Shown: piece by piece, positions 9,129-18,376 of the stretch
How positions within the stretch are numbered: position 1 is the first letter of the stretch
Layout: each line of letters opens with the position of its first letter
Assembly (NCBI RefSeq): GCF_001544695.2
Contig: NZ_FCOM02000005.1
Coordinates: forward strand, 124,001 to 188,000
Direction: 5' to 3'
Length of the DNA stretch: 64,000 nucleotides
Source: Caballeronia arvi
GTDB lineage: Bacteria; Pseudomonadota; Gammaproteobacteria; Burkholderiales; Burkholderiaceae
Made by a program: the position numbers and the translations under genes
The notes under the pieces: generated by a model
What the model was told of the DNA's origin: nothing
Database searches by the model: none
The model's input: only the letters and a program-made list of their open reading frames with translations

Positions 9129-10043
9129 TTAATCGCGCTTCTTCGCGCGCGGGTGCGCCGCATCGTAGACGCGGGCGAGATGTTGAAAATCGAGTGACGT
9201 GTAAACCTGCGTGGCCGTGATGCTCGCGTGGCCGAGCAGCTCCTGCACCGCGCGCAGGTCGCCGCTCGATTGCAGGACGTGCGTCGCGAACGAATGGCGC
9301 AGCACGTGCGGATGCACGTTCGACGGAATGCCCGCCTGCAGCGCGAGCCGCTTCACGCGCTCGCGCACCACGCCGGGCGACATGCGGTTGCCGCGCACGG
9401 AGAGAAAAAGCGCGTGCGGATCGAGCTTCACGAACTCGTCGCGTACGCCGATCCATGCGCGCAATGCGTGGATCGCCTTGCTGCCGACCGGCACCTTGCG
9501 CTCGCGCTTTCCTTTGCCGCGGACGTGAACCTCGGCGCTGTCGAGATCGAGCCAGCTGACGGACGATTCGACGTGGCGAACGTCGAGGCTCACCAGTTCG
9601 GCGAGCCGCAAGCCCGACGAGTAGAAGAGCTCGAGCATCGCCTGATCGCGCAGCGCTTCGGTCGTATCGGCGTGCGGCGCGTCCATCAGTTGTTGCGCGT
9701 GATCGACGGAAAGCGCCTTCGGCAAGGTCTTTTCGCGTTTTGGCGCGCGCACCGTCGCAACAGGATTCGCGGACATTTCGATGCGCTCGGCGAGCCATCG
9801 ATAAAACGCGCGCCACGCCGACAGGCGATGCGCGATCGAACGCGACGACAATCCCGCTGCGTGCGCGCGCACGACCGCGCCGCGAATATCGGCGGCGGTC
9901 AGCGATTCGAGCGGGCGGTCCTTCGCGAGCGCGCGCAGTTCGGAAAGCTCGTGCGTGTAGCCGCGCAGCGTGTGTTCGGAGAGATGCCGCTGATGCTCCA
10001 GCATCGCGAGATAGTCGGCGATCACATCCGCGGCGGCGTTCAT
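9129..10043 (-). CDS. xerC: Tyrosine recombinase XerC
   Basis: Resolves chromosome dimers at dif with XerD. The 304 residues contain the N-terminal SAM-like domain (LEHQRHLSEHTLRGYTHELSEL) and the catalytic domain: first Arg in FYSSGLRLAELVSLDVRHV, Lys in GKGKRERKVPVG, HVLRHSFATHVL (HxxR), LLGHASITATQVYTSLDF (second His, Tyr nucleophile). The start at 10043 is two bases after the DUF484 stop codon, as in the usual dapF-DUF484-xerC order, and the long upstream extension of the frame is non-coding. Confidence 0.95.
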   Translation of the reverse strand: MNAAADVIADYLAMLEHQRHLSEHTLRGYTHELSELRALAKDRPLESLTAADIRGAVVRAHAAGLSSRSIAHRLSAWRAFYRWLAERIEMSANPVATVRAPKREKTLPKALSVDHAQQLMDAPHADTTEALRDQAMLELFYSSGLRLAELVSLDVRHVESSVSWLDLDSAEVHVRGKGKRERKVPVGSKAIHALRAWIGVRDEFVKLDPHALFLSVRGNRMSPGVVRERVKRLALQAGIPSNVHPHVLRHSFATHVLQSSGDLRAVQELLGHASITATQVYTSLDFQHLARVYDAAHPRAKKRD

Positions 10044-10045
10044 GT

Positions 10046-10765
10046 TCAGTGTGGCAGCAAGCGAGAAAGCGCCGCGCTCGCCAGTGCGCCGATCTGCGTG
10101 AGGAAGTCGGTCGCCATGCCGTCGTGGAAGCGGCGTGGATCGGGCGAGCCCATCACGAGCAGTCCGAAGCTCGGCGCATCCGGGCCGGCTTGCGGATCGC
10201 GCAGCGCGATCAGCGAAACGGATTCGATCTTGCGGTCGATGTCGGACGGGCCGTCGCTCGGCGCGACCGTCGCCGATGCCGAGTTGGCGGCGCGGAGCCA
10301 CTGCGCGGCCGCAAAGCCCGTGTCGACGCCGCAGTACGGCGTCGCGAGGCCGCTCGTGAAGAGGCGCACTTCCTCGCCGACCTGACGCGCGAAATCCGCC
10401 TGCCGATACGCTTCGTCGATATCCCACACCCGCAGCGCGGCATGCGGCACATCGAAAACTTCGCACAGGCCTTTGCTGATCGTCGCGGGGAGCGCGTACG
10501 GATCGCGCTGCGAAATCACGCGCACGGTCCAGCGGTTGAACTTGGTCGAGATGCTGTCGTTTTCGTGGCCGTAGCGCAGCAGTTCGGCGAGACGGCGTTC
10601 GAGCTGCTTGTTCTTGTCGCGCAGCATTTCCATCTGGCGCTCCTGCAGCGACACGGCGGCCTTGCCGTGCGGATTCGAGAGCCGGATGGTGCCGAGCAGT
10701 TCCGCGTGCTCGACGAAGAAATCGGGGTTGTCGAGCAGGTAGTCGGCGACTTCGCGTGGATTCAT
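10046..10765 (-). CDS. DUF484 family protein
   Basis: A 239-residue cytoplasmic protein of the DUF484 family, which has a GAF-like fold and is conserved between dapF and xerC in many proteobacteria. It begins MNPREVADYLLDNPDFFVEHAELLGTIRLSNPHG, the family signature, followed by a short coiled coil (residues about 42-65) and a GAF-like domain ending FGLLVMGSPDPRRFHDGMATDFLTQIGALASAAL. Its biochemical role is not established. Placement suggests co-expression with cell-wall lysine synthesis and chromosome resolution. Confidence 0.9.
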   Translation of the reverse strand: MNPREVADYLLDNPDFFVEHAELLGTIRLSNPHGKAAVSLQERQMEMLRDKNKQLERRLAELLRYGHENDSISTKFNRWTVRVISQRDPYALPATISKGLCEVFDVPHAALRVWDIDEAYRQADFARQVGEEVRLFTSGLATPYCGVDTGFAAAQWLRAANSASATVAPSDGPSDIDRKIESVSLIALRDPQAGPDAPSFGLLVMGSPDPRRFHDGMATDFLTQIGALASAALSRLLPH

Positions 10766-10781
10766 GATGACGTGGTTGCGT

Positions 10782-11654
10782 TTAGACGATGCGATCGAGC
10801 TCGATTTCGCCTTCGAAGACGGTCGCGGCGGGCCCTGCCATGAACAGCGCGGCGGATTCGTTATGCGCGCCGTCCCAGGTGATCGTGAGCGTGCCGCCGT
10901 GCGTGTCGACGCGCACGGGCGAATCGAGCAGACCGCGGCGGATGCCTGCCGCCACCGCCGCGCATGCGCCGGTGCCGCACGCGAGCGTTTCGCCCGCGCC
11001 GCGCTCGTAGACGCGCAGTTTCACCGAATGACGATCGACGATCTGCATGAAGCCCGCATTGACGCGCTTCGGAAAGCGCGCGTGCCGCTCGATCAGCGGG
11101 CCTTCGGTCAGGACCGGATAGGTTTCGACGTCGTCGACGGTTTGCACGGCGTGCGGATTGCCCATCGATACGGTCGAGATCCAGCGTGTTTCACCGTTCA
11201 CGTCGAGCGGCCAGAGCGTGTCCTTGCCTTGCCGCATGCCTTGCAGCGTGTGGGCATCGAAGGGCACGAGAGGCGGATCGAACACCGGCGTGCTCATGTC
11301 GACGAGGACTTCGCCGTTGTCCTGCATCGTCAGCGTGATGACGCCGTTTTGCACCTGCACGCGCACGCGCGATGCGTCCGTCAGGCCGCGATCGCGCACG
11401 AACTTCACGAAGCAGCGCGCGCCGTTGCCGCAGTGCTCGACTTCGCCGCCATCGCAATTGAAGATGCGGTATTTGAAATCGACGCCTTCGATCGTCGGCT
11501 TTTCCACGAGGAGCAACTGATCCGCGCCCACGCCGAAATGACGGTTCGCGAGCGCGCGCACCTGGCTCGCGCTCAGATCGAGCGTTTGCGTGTAGCCGTC
11601 GAGCACGACGAAATCGTTGCCCGCGCCTTGCATCTTTGTAAATTTGAGTCTCAT
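10782..11654 (-). CDS. dapF: Diaminopimelate epimerase
   Basis: Interconverts LL- and meso-diaminopimelate for peptidoglycan and lysine synthesis. The 290-residue protein begins [20 protein letters not shown] and carries both catalytic cysteines in canonical settings: [16 protein letters not shown] near residue 80 and [16 protein letters not shown] near residue 220. Length is near the family norm of about 275-290. First or second gene of the dapF-DUF484-xerC-rlmI cluster; lpxL sits 61 bp upstream on the same strand. Confidence 0.96.
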   Translation of the reverse strand: MRLKFTKMQGAGNDFVVLDGYTQTLDLSASQVRALANRHFGVGADQLLLVEKPTIEGVDFKYRIFNCDGGEVEHCGNGARCFVKFVRDRGLTDASRVRVQVQNGVITLTMQDNGEVLVDMSTPVFDPPLVPFDAHTLQGMRQGKDTLWPLDVNGETRWISTVSMGNPHAVQTVDDVETYPVLTEGPLIERHARFPKRVNAGFMQIVDRHSVKLRVYERGAGETLACGTGACAAVAAGIRRGLLDSPVRVDTHGGTLTITWDGAHNESAALFMAGPAATVFEGEIELDRIV

Positions 11655-11715
11655 GGCCGCTATTGTATGTGAGCCGAAGCGCAGGGTTTCACGCCGATCG
11701 CGCGTGAATTCGACC

Positions 11716-12600
11716 TCAATAAAATCCCGGCTCGCCCGGCGGCCGCGTCTTGAAGCGCTTGTGAACCCAATAATATTGCTCCGGCATGTGCGGAATCTGC
11801 TCTTCGAGGAACGCGTTCATGCGGCGCGCGTCGGCTTCGTCGTCGCCGGTGGGGTAGTTGTCCCACGGCTTGAAAATCTTCAGCCGATAACCCTTGTAGT
11901 CCGGCAGCACCTCGCCGATGAACGGCACGACCTGCGCCTTGCCCGTCTTCGCGAGCCGGCCGACGGCCGTCAGCGTGCAGGTGGGAATGCCGAAGAACGG
12001 CACGAACGTGGAGTTGCGCATGCCGTAATCCATGTCCGCGCCGAGCATCACGGGCTTGCGGTCGCGCAGCCAGCGCAGCACGATGCGGGCGCTGTCGGCG
12101 CGGCTCGCCATGTCGGCGCCGAAGCGGGCGCGCTGGGTCTTCGCGAGTTCTTCGATCTGCGGATTCGAGAACGGCTGATACAGCGACCCGCATTGCCGAT
12201 GCAGCGAATAATTGAGGAAGATCGAGCCCGCCTCGATGCCGACGAAATGCAGCCCGAGAAAGAGCGTGGGCGGCAGATCCGGATCGGTGAGATCGACGGC
12301 GCTGTCCAGTTCGATCAGCTTTTCCAGCTTCTTCGCCGAGCCGAACCATTGCACGCTGCGCTCCACGTAGCTGCGGATCGCGTGACGAAAGTGCTTCTGC
12401 GCGATGTCCTCGCGCTTTTCGTCGCTCCATTCGGGAAAGCACAGCTTCAGATTCGTGTGAACGATGCGTCTGCGGCGGCTCGGAATCTGATAGAGCAGCC
12501 AGCCGAGGGCATCGCCGAAACGGGCGGTGATGCCATAGGGAATGAGCGCCAGGAACTTGAGAAAGCCGATGGCGAGCGCCACACCGATGCGCCCTAGCAT
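11716..12600 (-). CDS. lpxL: Lysophospholipid/lipid A acyltransferase, LpxL (HtrB) type
   Basis: Transfers a secondary acyl chain onto lipid A precursors at the inner face of the cytoplasmic membrane. The 294-residue protein has an N-terminal membrane anchor ([20 protein letters not shown]), the catalytic HX4E motif in [14 protein letters not shown], and the conserved [22 protein letters not shown] segment. The ATG at 12600 is the natural start; the much longer open frame upstream runs antisense to metK and is a shadow. It is divergent from metK with about 240 bp between them. Which acyl position it modifies cannot be told from sequence alone. Confidence 0.88.
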   Translation of the reverse strand: MLGRIGVALAIGFLKFLALIPYGITARFGDALGWLLYQIPSRRRRIVHTNLKLCFPEWSDEKREDIAQKHFRHAIRSYVERSVQWFGSAKKLEKLIELDSAVDLTDPDLPPTLFLGLHFVGIEAGSIFLNYSLHRQCGSLYQPFSNPQIEELAKTQRARFGADMASRADSARIVLRWLRDRKPVMLGADMDYGMRNSTFVPFFGIPTCTLTAVGRLAKTGKAQVVPFIGEVLPDYKGYRLKIFKPWDNYPTGDDEADARRMNAFLEEQIPHMPEQYYWVHKRFKTRPPGEPGFY

Positions 12601-12680
12601 GAGGGGCTCCAGCGTGCGGATGAACGATGCGGGACCAAGGAAGCCAAAGGGGTCAATTCTGTGAAATTCAGGGAAGCCGG

Positions 12681-12686
12681 TATAAT
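12681..12686 (+). promoter_or_regulatory. metK promoter, -10 element
   Basis: A perfect TATAAT at 12681-12686. The -35 region is weak (TCTGTG or TTCTGT about 17-18 bp upstream). Transcription from here would start near 12693 and give metK a leader of about 150 nt. Confidence 0.6.
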
Positions 12687-12690
12687 AGAA

Positions 12691-12846
12691 CCTTCGCCGA
12701 GTTAATGGACAACTTGCGGGGCGAAGCCGGAACGCAGCGAACGCTGCTTTCCGGAGAAATGATCCGCTAAAGCGTCGCCGCTTCAGACTCCAAACGAAGT
12801 CGGCTACGTGAATAAAAACCGTAACCAACTTGGAGTCTGAAGCGTG
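12691..12846 (+). promoter_or_regulatory. Structured metK leader, candidate translational riboswitch
   Basis: The leader can form several helices: CTTCGCC near its 5' end with GGCGAAG; a long hairpin at about 12728-12755 (CCGGAA/TTCCGG enclosing GCAGCG/CGCTGC); and a perfect 13-bp helix between CTTCAGACTCCAA (12781-12793) and TTGGAGTCTGAAG (12829-12841). The 3' strand of that last helix contains GGAG and ends two bases before the GTG start, so the ribosome-binding site would be hidden when it forms. A regulatory element that senses S-adenosylmethionine is plausible. I could not match it to SAM-I, SAM-II, SAM/SAH or SAH consensus features. Confidence 0.6.
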
Positions 12847-14031
12847 AAAAACGACTACCTCTTTACTTCCGAATCTGTTTCCGAAGGCCACCCGGACAAG
12901 GTCGCCGATCAAATCTCCGACGCCATCCTCGACGCCATTTTGTCGCAGGACAAATATTCGCGCGTCGCGGCGGAAACGCTCTGCAACACCGGTCTCGTCG
13001 TCCTCGCGGGCGAAATCACGACCACAGCCAACGTCGACTACATCCAGATCGCGCGCGACACCATCAAGCGCATCGGTTACGACAACACCGATTTCGGCAT
13101 CGACTACCGCGGCTGTGCTGTGCTCGTCGCTTACGACAAGCAATCGCCGGATATCGCGCAAGGCGTGAACAAGGCGCATGACGACAATCTCGATCAGGGC
13201 GCCGGCGACCAGGGCCTGATGTTCGGCTACGCGTGCGACGAAACGCCCGAACTCATGCCGCTGCCGATCCACCTGTCGCACCGCCTCGTCGAGCGTCAGG
13301 CGAACCTGCGCCGCGACGGCCGTTTGCCCTGGCTGCGCCCGGACGCGAAGTCGCAGGTCACCGTGCGTTACGTCGATGGCAAGGCGCACTCGATCGACAC
13401 CGTCGTGCTGTCCACGCAGCATTCGCCGGACATCGATCTGCCGCAACTGCGCGAGGCGGTCATCGAAGAAGTCATCAAGCCGACGCTGCCGAAGGATCTC
13501 ATCAAGGGCGACATCAAGTTCCTGGTGAACCCGACGGGCCGTTTCGTCATCGGCGGTCCGCAAGGCGACTGCGGTCTGACGGGCCGCAAGATCATCGTCG
13601 ATACGTACGGCGGCGCGGCTCCGCACGGCGGCGGCGCATTCTCGGGCAAGGATCCGTCGAAGGTCGACCGCTCGGCCGCCTACGCGGGCCGTTATGTCGC
13701 GAAGAACATCGTCGCGGCGGGGCTTGCATCGCGCGCGCTGATTCAGGTTTCGTACGCCATCGGCGTGGCGCGCCCGACTTCCGTGATGGTCAACACGTTC
13801 GGCACGGGCCGCGTGTCGGATGCCGAGATCACGAAGCTCGTGCTCGAGCATTTTGATCTGCGTCCGAAGGGCATCATCCAGATGCTCGACCTGCTGCGTC
13901 CGATCTACGAAAAGACGGCGGCGTACGGCCACTTCGGCCGCGAAGAGCCGGAATTCTCGTGGGAAGCCACCGACAAGGCGCTCGTGCTGGCCGAAGCGGC
14001 GGGCACCGAACCGGTCGCGAGCGTCGCGTAA
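12844..14031 (+). CDS. metK: S-adenosylmethionine synthetase
   Basis: Makes S-adenosylmethionine from methionine and ATP in the cytoplasm. The 395 residues include the signatures [36 protein letters not shown] (ATP-binding hexapeptide) and [19 protein letters not shown] (P-loop-like). Start codon is GTG at 12844; its GGAG lies inside the 3' arm of the 13-bp leader helix. Full length, monocistronic, with a strong terminator. The leader suggests translational control. Confidence 0.97.
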   Translation: MKNDYLFTSESVSEGHPDKVADQISDAILDAILSQDKYSRVAAETLCNTGLVVLAGEITTTANVDYIQIARDTIKRIGYDNTDFGIDYRGCAVLVAYDKQSPDIAQGVNKAHDDNLDQGAGDQGLMFGYACDETPELMPLPIHLSHRLVERQANLRRDGRLPWLRPDAKSQVTVRYVDGKAHSIDTVVLSTQHSPDIDLPQLREAVIEEVIKPTLPKDLIKGDIKFLVNPTGRFVIGGPQGDCGLTGRKIIVDTYGGAAPHGGGAFSGKDPSKVDRSAAYAGRYVAKNIVAAGLASRALIQVSYAIGVARPTSVMVNTFGTGRVSDAEITKLVLEHFDLRPKGIIQMLDLLRPIYEKTAAYGHFGREEPEFSWEATDKALVLAEAAGTEPVASVA

Positions 14032-14054
14032 GCACGGCGTTCATCGCATATGAA

Positions 14055-14088
14055 AAACGGCAAGCCGCGCGCTTGCCGTTTTTTTTTG
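14055..14088 (+). terminator. Terminator of metK
   Basis: An 11-bp inverted repeat, AAAACGGCAAG (14055-14065) and CTTGCCGTTTT (14073-14083), with a 7-nt loop and a run of T to 14088, about 25 bp after the metK stop codon. Confidence 0.85.
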
Positions 14089-14146
14089 CGCTTTTCTTGC
14101 GGAAGCGCCCGCCGGCATAACCGACGTTCGATGAAACGAAACGCGA

Positions 14147-14497
14147 CTAGCGCGCGGCGAAGGCGTACCAGCCGGCGCTGCTCGTCGACAGGCGGCGCGG
14201 ACGGCGGCTCGTCAGCGCGGCGGCCTTGGGCTTGGGCGCGGGCGCGCGCAACTGCATCGGACGGCGCAGCAGCGCGCGCAGCGACACGCGGCGCGAGGCC
14301 GTGCGCACGCGCAGATTGAAAAAGAAACCGCGGAACCACGACCGGATGCCGTCGACCGGATGCACGTTCTTCAATTGCTCGGTGAGCGCCTGTGTGCGGG
14401 CGGAGTGATGGCGCAAAGCGCGGATCACGCCGCGCCGGGCAGGACGCGCCGCGTGCGAAGCAACGCGGGTAAGGCCGATAGCGATTCGGTGGTTCAT
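14147..14497 (-). CDS. Small basic hypothetical protein
   Basis: A 116-residue reading frame (MNHRIAIGLTRVASHAARPARRGV...) of very high Arg, Ala and Pro content with no domain I recognise. The ATG at 14497 lacks a clear ribosome-binding site. Composition alone could arise by chance in high-GC DNA. In its favour, no overlapping gene explains the open frame, and it fills the gap between metK and the dioxygenase gene. Confidence 0.35.
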   Translation of the reverse strand: MNHRIAIGLTRVASHAARPARRGVIRALRHHSARTQALTEQLKNVHPVDGIRSWFRGFFFNLRVRTASRRVSLRALLRRPMQLRAPAPKPKAAALTSRRPRRLSTSSAGWYAFAAR

Positions 14498-14808
14498 GTC
14501 AGCGGGAGGTCGATTGCGTGGAAGCAAACTCGACGATAGTCGTCTCAAAAATAGCGATCAAGGTATTCGATTCGAAGTGATTCAGCAGGTTGCACCGAAC
14601 CTTCGCGGCCAATTTACAGGACGCTCATTACCGGGGTAAGTCCGCGTTTTCCCTGCGATTTAATGTAGCGATTGCTGATAAATAACCGGCAAAGCGTTGC
14701 GGCGCGGGCCTTTGCGCCGCATCGGATTTACAATTCATGTATTCGCCCCAATTCCGGATATAGCGTCGTCGGCATGGGTTATTCGAAAGCTGCTGACGAG
14801 GAACTGAA
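14498..14808. other. AT-richer intergenic region upstream of the PhyH gene
   Basis: About 310 bp with lower GC than the surroundings. It should contain the promoter of the dioxygenase gene; the sequence just before the start includes GAGGAACTGAA, a good ribosome-binding site. No RNA gene or repeat was recognised. Confidence 0.35.
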
Positions 14809-15585
14809 ATGTCAGATCAAAATCCGCTTCAATCGAAAAAAGATCAGGTGCGCGAGCTGCGCCAAAACGGCTACGTGATCGTGAAAGGGCTGATCCCGAA
14901 AGAACGGCGCGACGCGATGCGCGAAGTCGCGCGCCAGCAGCTCGCAGTGGCCGCCGCGCCGGTCGAGTTCGAAGCCGATCTGAAATATCCCGGCGCGCCG
15001 GATTCGAAGGATGCGCCCGGCGGTCACACGGTTCGCCGTCTGCTCGACGCGTATGCGCGGCATCCGCTTTTCGCCGAGTTCGCGGCCTCGCCCGAAGTGC
15101 GCGGCTGGATGGAGCTGTATTTCGGCGAAGCGCCGTATCTGTCGCGCGCGCATCACAACTGCATGATGACGAAGCACCCGGCGTACGGCAGCCTGACCGG
15201 ATGGCATCGCGACGTGCGCTACTGGGCATTCGAGCGCGACGATCTTGTCTCCGCGTGGCTCGCACTCGGCGACGAAACGGTGAACAACGGCGCACTGTGG
15301 TTCGTACCGGCATCGCACAAGCTGCCGTTTACGTCTGATCGTTTCGACGACGCCAGATTCTTCCGCTCCGATCTGCCCGAGAACGCCGCGCTGATCCGCA
15401 CGGCGGTATCGCCCGAACTGGAGGCGGGCGATGTCGTGTTCTTCCATTGCAATACGCTGCACTCCGCCGGCAAGAACCTCACCGATCAGGTGAAGTTCTC
15501 GCTCGTCTTCACGTATCGCGGCGCGAGCAACGCGGCGCTGCCGGGCACGCGCTCGGCGTCGAAGCCGGAAGTGCCGCTCGTCTGA
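14809..15585 (+). CDS. Phytanoyl-CoA dioxygenase (PhyH) family protein
   Basis: An Fe(II)/2-oxoglutarate-dependent oxygenase, 258 residues. The metal-binding facial triad is visible as HxD in TGWHRDVRYWAF (about residues 131-133) and the distal His in FFHCNTLHSAGKNLT; the Arg that binds 2-oxoglutarate is probably in VFTYRGASN. It starts at an ATG preceded by GAGGA. The substrate cannot be deduced: the family includes phytanoyl-CoA, ectoine and halogenase relatives. It stands alone, convergent with a DUF3185 gene 4 bp downstream. Confidence 0.85.
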   Translation: MSDQNPLQSKKDQVRELRQNGYVIVKGLIPKERRDAMREVARQQLAVAAAPVEFEADLKYPGAPDSKDAPGGHTVRRLLDAYARHPLFAEFAASPEVRGWMELYFGEAPYLSRAHHNCMMTKHPAYGSLTGWHRDVRYWAFERDDLVSAWLALGDETVNNGALWFVPASHKLPFTSDRFDDARFFRSDLPENAALIRTAVSPELEAGDVVFFHCNTLHSAGKNLTDQVKFSLVFTYRGASNAALPGTRSASKPEVPLV

Positions 15586-15589
15586 ACCT

Positions 15590-15793
15590 TCAGCGTTTCG
15601 ATGGAATCGCGAGGCCGATCAGCCCCGCGAGCGTCGCGACGATGCCGCCCGCGATCAGCCAGATGGTCTTGTTCGTGGGCGAGCCGGTGAAGAAGCGCGC
15701 GACGTCGTTGGAGAGCGAATGAAACGACTGGCCGCCGAAATACAGCAGCACGACGCCGCCGACAAGCAGCGCAAGTGAAATCGCTCGGGTCAT
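15590..15793 (-). CDS. DUF3185 small membrane protein
   Basis: A 67-residue protein with two predicted membrane helices, ISLALLVGGVVLLYFGGQS and TIWLIAGGIVATLAGLIGLAI, joined by a short soluble loop. This matches the small DUF3185 family of proteobacterial membrane proteins of unknown function. It lies 58 bp downstream of the MscS-type gene on the same strand and is probably co-transcribed; membrane-stress association is only a guess. Confidence 0.8.
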   Translation of the reverse strand: MTRAISLALLVGGVVLLYFGGQSFHSLSNDVARFFTGSPTNKTIWLIAGGIVATLAGLIGLAIPSKR

Positions 15794-15851
15794 AACGTGT
15801 TCTCGTCGAAAAAGGGGCGTCAGATTATTCGGTCTGCGCCCGCGCGTCCAG

Positions 15852-16649
15852 TTACGCCGCTTTTGCCTGCTCGCGCGTGTACGGCTGAATCTTGCGCAGC
15901 AGATCGGCCATCACGTACTGATGATCGCTCCGGTTGGTCCACGCACCGAGGTTGTACTTGACGCCGGTGTCGGTGTAATCGGTGACCGCGACCCACGGTG
16001 CCGACGGCCCTTCCTGCACGATCCGCGCATCTTCGCTCATCAGCCTGCGCAATTCCCCGAGCACGTTTTCGACGCCCAGGCCATGCTGCGCCTGAAAATT
16101 GATGACGACGCGCCGGCGGTCGTTCGCACTGTAATTGGTGATCGCGTTCGCCCAGATGAGGCTGTTCGGCACGTACATGATGATGCCGTCGGCTTTCGTG
16201 AGACGCGTCGTGAAAAGGCCGATCTCGTTGACCGTGCCCGCCGTCGTGCCGACGCCTTCGATGTAATCGCCGACGCGAAACGGCCGCAGCAGCAGCAGCA
16301 TCAGACCGGCGGCGATATTCTGCAGCGTGCCTTGCAGCGCGAGGCCGATGGCGAGACCGGCGGCGCCCAGCACGGTCAGGATGCTGGCCGCGGCGATGCC
16401 GAATTTGCCGAGCGCTGCGACGATCGCGACGACGCGGATCGCCCACAGCGCGAGACTGGCGAGCACCGGCGTGAGCGTCGCGTCGACGTTCGTGCGGGCG
16501 AGCGTGCGGCGCAGCGCGTTCGCGACGGCGTTCGAAATCCACCAGCCGACCGCGAGGATCAGTAACGCCAGCAAAATGTCGATGCCGTAGGTCACGGCGA
16601 TCGCGGCAAAGGAATCGTAGGCGGGGCGCAGTCTGTCGATCGGGTCCAT
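15852..16649 (-). CDS. Small-conductance mechanosensitive channel, MscS family
   Basis: Opens under membrane tension to release solutes at osmotic downshock. The 265-residue protein has the MscS layout: TM1 (about residues 17-40), TM2, and a pore-lining TM3 rich in Gly/Ala (LGKFGIAAASILTVLGAAGLAIGLALQG), followed by LQNIAAGLMLLLLRPFRVGDYIE and the beta domain with VPNSLIWANAITNYS. Length is near the minimal MscS form. The start at 16649 has GAAGGAGC upstream. Confidence 0.93.
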   Translation of the reverse strand: MDPIDRLRPAYDSFAAIAVTYGIDILLALLILAVGWWISNAVANALRRTLARTNVDATLTPVLASLALWAIRVVAIVAALGKFGIAAASILTVLGAAGLAIGLALQGTLQNIAAGLMLLLLRPFRVGDYIEGVGTTAGTVNEIGLFTTRLTKADGIIMYVPNSLIWANAITNYSANDRRRVVINFQAQHGLGVENVLGELRRLMSEDARIVQEGPSAPWVAVTDYTDTGVKYNLGAWTNRSDHQYVMADLLRKIQPYTREQAKAA

Positions 16650-16872
16650 CGGTCAAGCTCCTTCAAGCGAAATCTGCATTGGTCCGAGTTTGGGCGCGAT
16701 CGTTCCCTTGCTGGCCGATCGGCCGGTGCCGAATAGCGGGACGCCGCTGCGCGCCGTGCGCGCTCAGCCCCGATTGGCTTACCATTGACGCCCCCGGGCA
16801 GGGACGGGCGGCGCGTGTCCCAAGTCCGATCAGCACGTCCGATCAATTCGCAATCCGCAGAGGAAATACGTC

Positions 16873-17916
16873 ATGGCCTACGAAGCAGCGTCCGAGCGTT
16901 ACACGCAGATGCAATACCGCACATGCGGCAGGAGCGGGTTGAAGCTGCCCGCGTTGTCGCTGGGTTTGTGGCACAACTTCGGCGATACGACGCCGATCTC
17001 CACGCAACGCGACATTCTGCGCACCGCGTTCGATCTCGGCGTCACGCATTTCGATCTCGCGAACAACTACGGCCCGCCGTACGGCAGCGCCGAGACGAAT
17101 TTCGGCCGCATCTTCAAAGACGATTTCCGTCCGTATCGCGATGAATTGCTGATCTCGTCGAAAGCCGGCTGGGACATGTGGCCCGGTCCCTACGGCCAGG
17201 GCGGCGGCTCGCGCAAATATGTGCTCGCGAGCCTCGATCAGAGCCTGAAGCGCATGGGTCTCGATTACGTCGACATTTTCTACTCGCATCGCTTCGATGC
17301 CGATACGCCGCTCGAGGAAACCGCCGGCGCGCTCGCGACTGCCGTGCATTCGGGCAAAGCGCTCTACGTGGGCATCTCGTCGTATTCAGCGGCGAAGACG
17401 CGCGAAATGGCGAAGCTGCTCGCTGAGCATAAGGTGCCGCTGCTGATCCATCAGCCGTCGTACAACATGCTGAACCGATGGATCGAGAGCGAGCTACTCG
17501 ACACGCTCGACGATATCGGCGCGGGCAGCATCGCGTTCACGCCGCTCGCGCAAGGCCTGTTGACCAGCAAATACCTGAAAGGCGTGCCGCAGGACGCGCG
17601 CGTGAACAAGCCGGGCGGCGGTTCGCTCAAACAGGAGCACTTGAGCGACGCGAACCTCGCGCACGTGCGCAAACTCGACGAACTCGCGCAGAAGCGCGGT
17701 CAGAGCCTTGCGCAGATGGCGCTCGCGTGGGCCCTGCGCGGCGGCCGCGTGACTTCGGTGCTGATCGGCGCGAGCCGGGCGGAGCAGGTCGCGGAAAATG
17801 TTGCCGCGCTGAAGAACCTCGAATTCACACAGGAAGAACTCGCGGAAATCGACCAGCACGCGCAGGAAGGCGGCATCAACCTGTGGGAAAAGCCGTCAAC
17901 GGATCAGCGGATCTGA
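16873..17916 (+). CDS. Aldo/keto reductase, L-glyceraldehyde 3-phosphate reductase (YghZ/GprA) type
   Basis: A 347-residue NADPH-dependent aldo-keto reductase. Signatures include LGLWHNFGDTTP, TAFDLGVTHFDLANNYGPPYGSAE (catalytic Asp and Tyr), ISSKAGWDMWPGPYG (catalytic Lys) and LDYVDIFYSHRFD. The WDMWPGPYG segment and the overall length match the L-glyceraldehyde 3-phosphate reductase group, which helps detoxify methylglyoxal precursors. Start at 16873 with AGAGGAAAT upstream. Convergent context, own transcript. Confidence 0.9.
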   Translation: MAYEAASERYTQMQYRTCGRSGLKLPALSLGLWHNFGDTTPISTQRDILRTAFDLGVTHFDLANNYGPPYGSAETNFGRIFKDDFRPYRDELLISSKAGWDMWPGPYGQGGGSRKYVLASLDQSLKRMGLDYVDIFYSHRFDADTPLEETAGALATAVHSGKALYVGISSYSAAKTREMAKLLAEHKVPLLIHQPSYNMLNRWIESELLDTLDDIGAGSIAFTPLAQGLLTSKYLKGVPQDARVNKPGGGSLKQEHLSDANLAHVRKLDELAQKRGQSLAQMALAWALRGGRVTSVLIGASRAEQVAENVAALKNLEFTQEELAEIDQHAQEGGINLWEKPSTDQRI

Positions 17917-18376
17917 CGCACGCCGTCCTTGCGCCGGCAAGGGTATTTCGGGATGAGCGGCGCATCCATTGCTATCATGCGAATTCGGCAGCTTATCGGC
18001 AGCGGACGTGTCCGTGCCGATCCGGCTGCCGGCCTTTGCTGACAGCCTGAAACGCACTTCTTCAGCACGCGCGTTCGCCCACGAGGCTCACGTGCGCGCG
18101 TTTGCCGCCGTATCGACGTTCGGACCGCGAAAGGACTATCGGGTTAAAATAGCCGATTGCACCAGCCGGGCTGTCTCGTTTTCTACACGAGGCTCACGCG
18201 AGGCGCGATCTTCGCATCGAACGCGCGGTCATCATCAGTCGATCGTCCTCTTCGCGCAGTGCGGCGCTCCCAGAGCGCACGTTTCGGCGCTGGCCCTGCG
18301 TGGCGTTGGCCGCAAATCGGCCGCGAGCGTCGGAGCGTCACCGCTTTTGCACAGTTAAAGCACAGTTCAAGAAGCC
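17917..18376 (+). promoter_or_regulatory. Long upstream region of fpr
   Basis: A 460-bp stretch without a convincing gene. It holds a likely -10 element TAAAAT near 18146, a 13-bp direct repeat CACGAGGCTCACG at 18080-18092 and 18186-18198, and GCACAGTT twice (18349-18356 and 18360-18367) just before the fpr ribosome-binding site. The roles are unknown; redox-responsive control of fpr is common in related bacteria. Confidence 0.4.

Noticed and set aside
12691..12846. Assignment of the metK leader to SAM-II or SAM/SAH riboswitches
   Set aside because: Only short fragments such as GCTAAA match; the core helices and pseudoknot of those classes could not be recognised.
12601..13932. N-terminal extension of the lpxL frame into metK antisense
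   Set aside because: The added residues mirror metK; the family start is at 12600.
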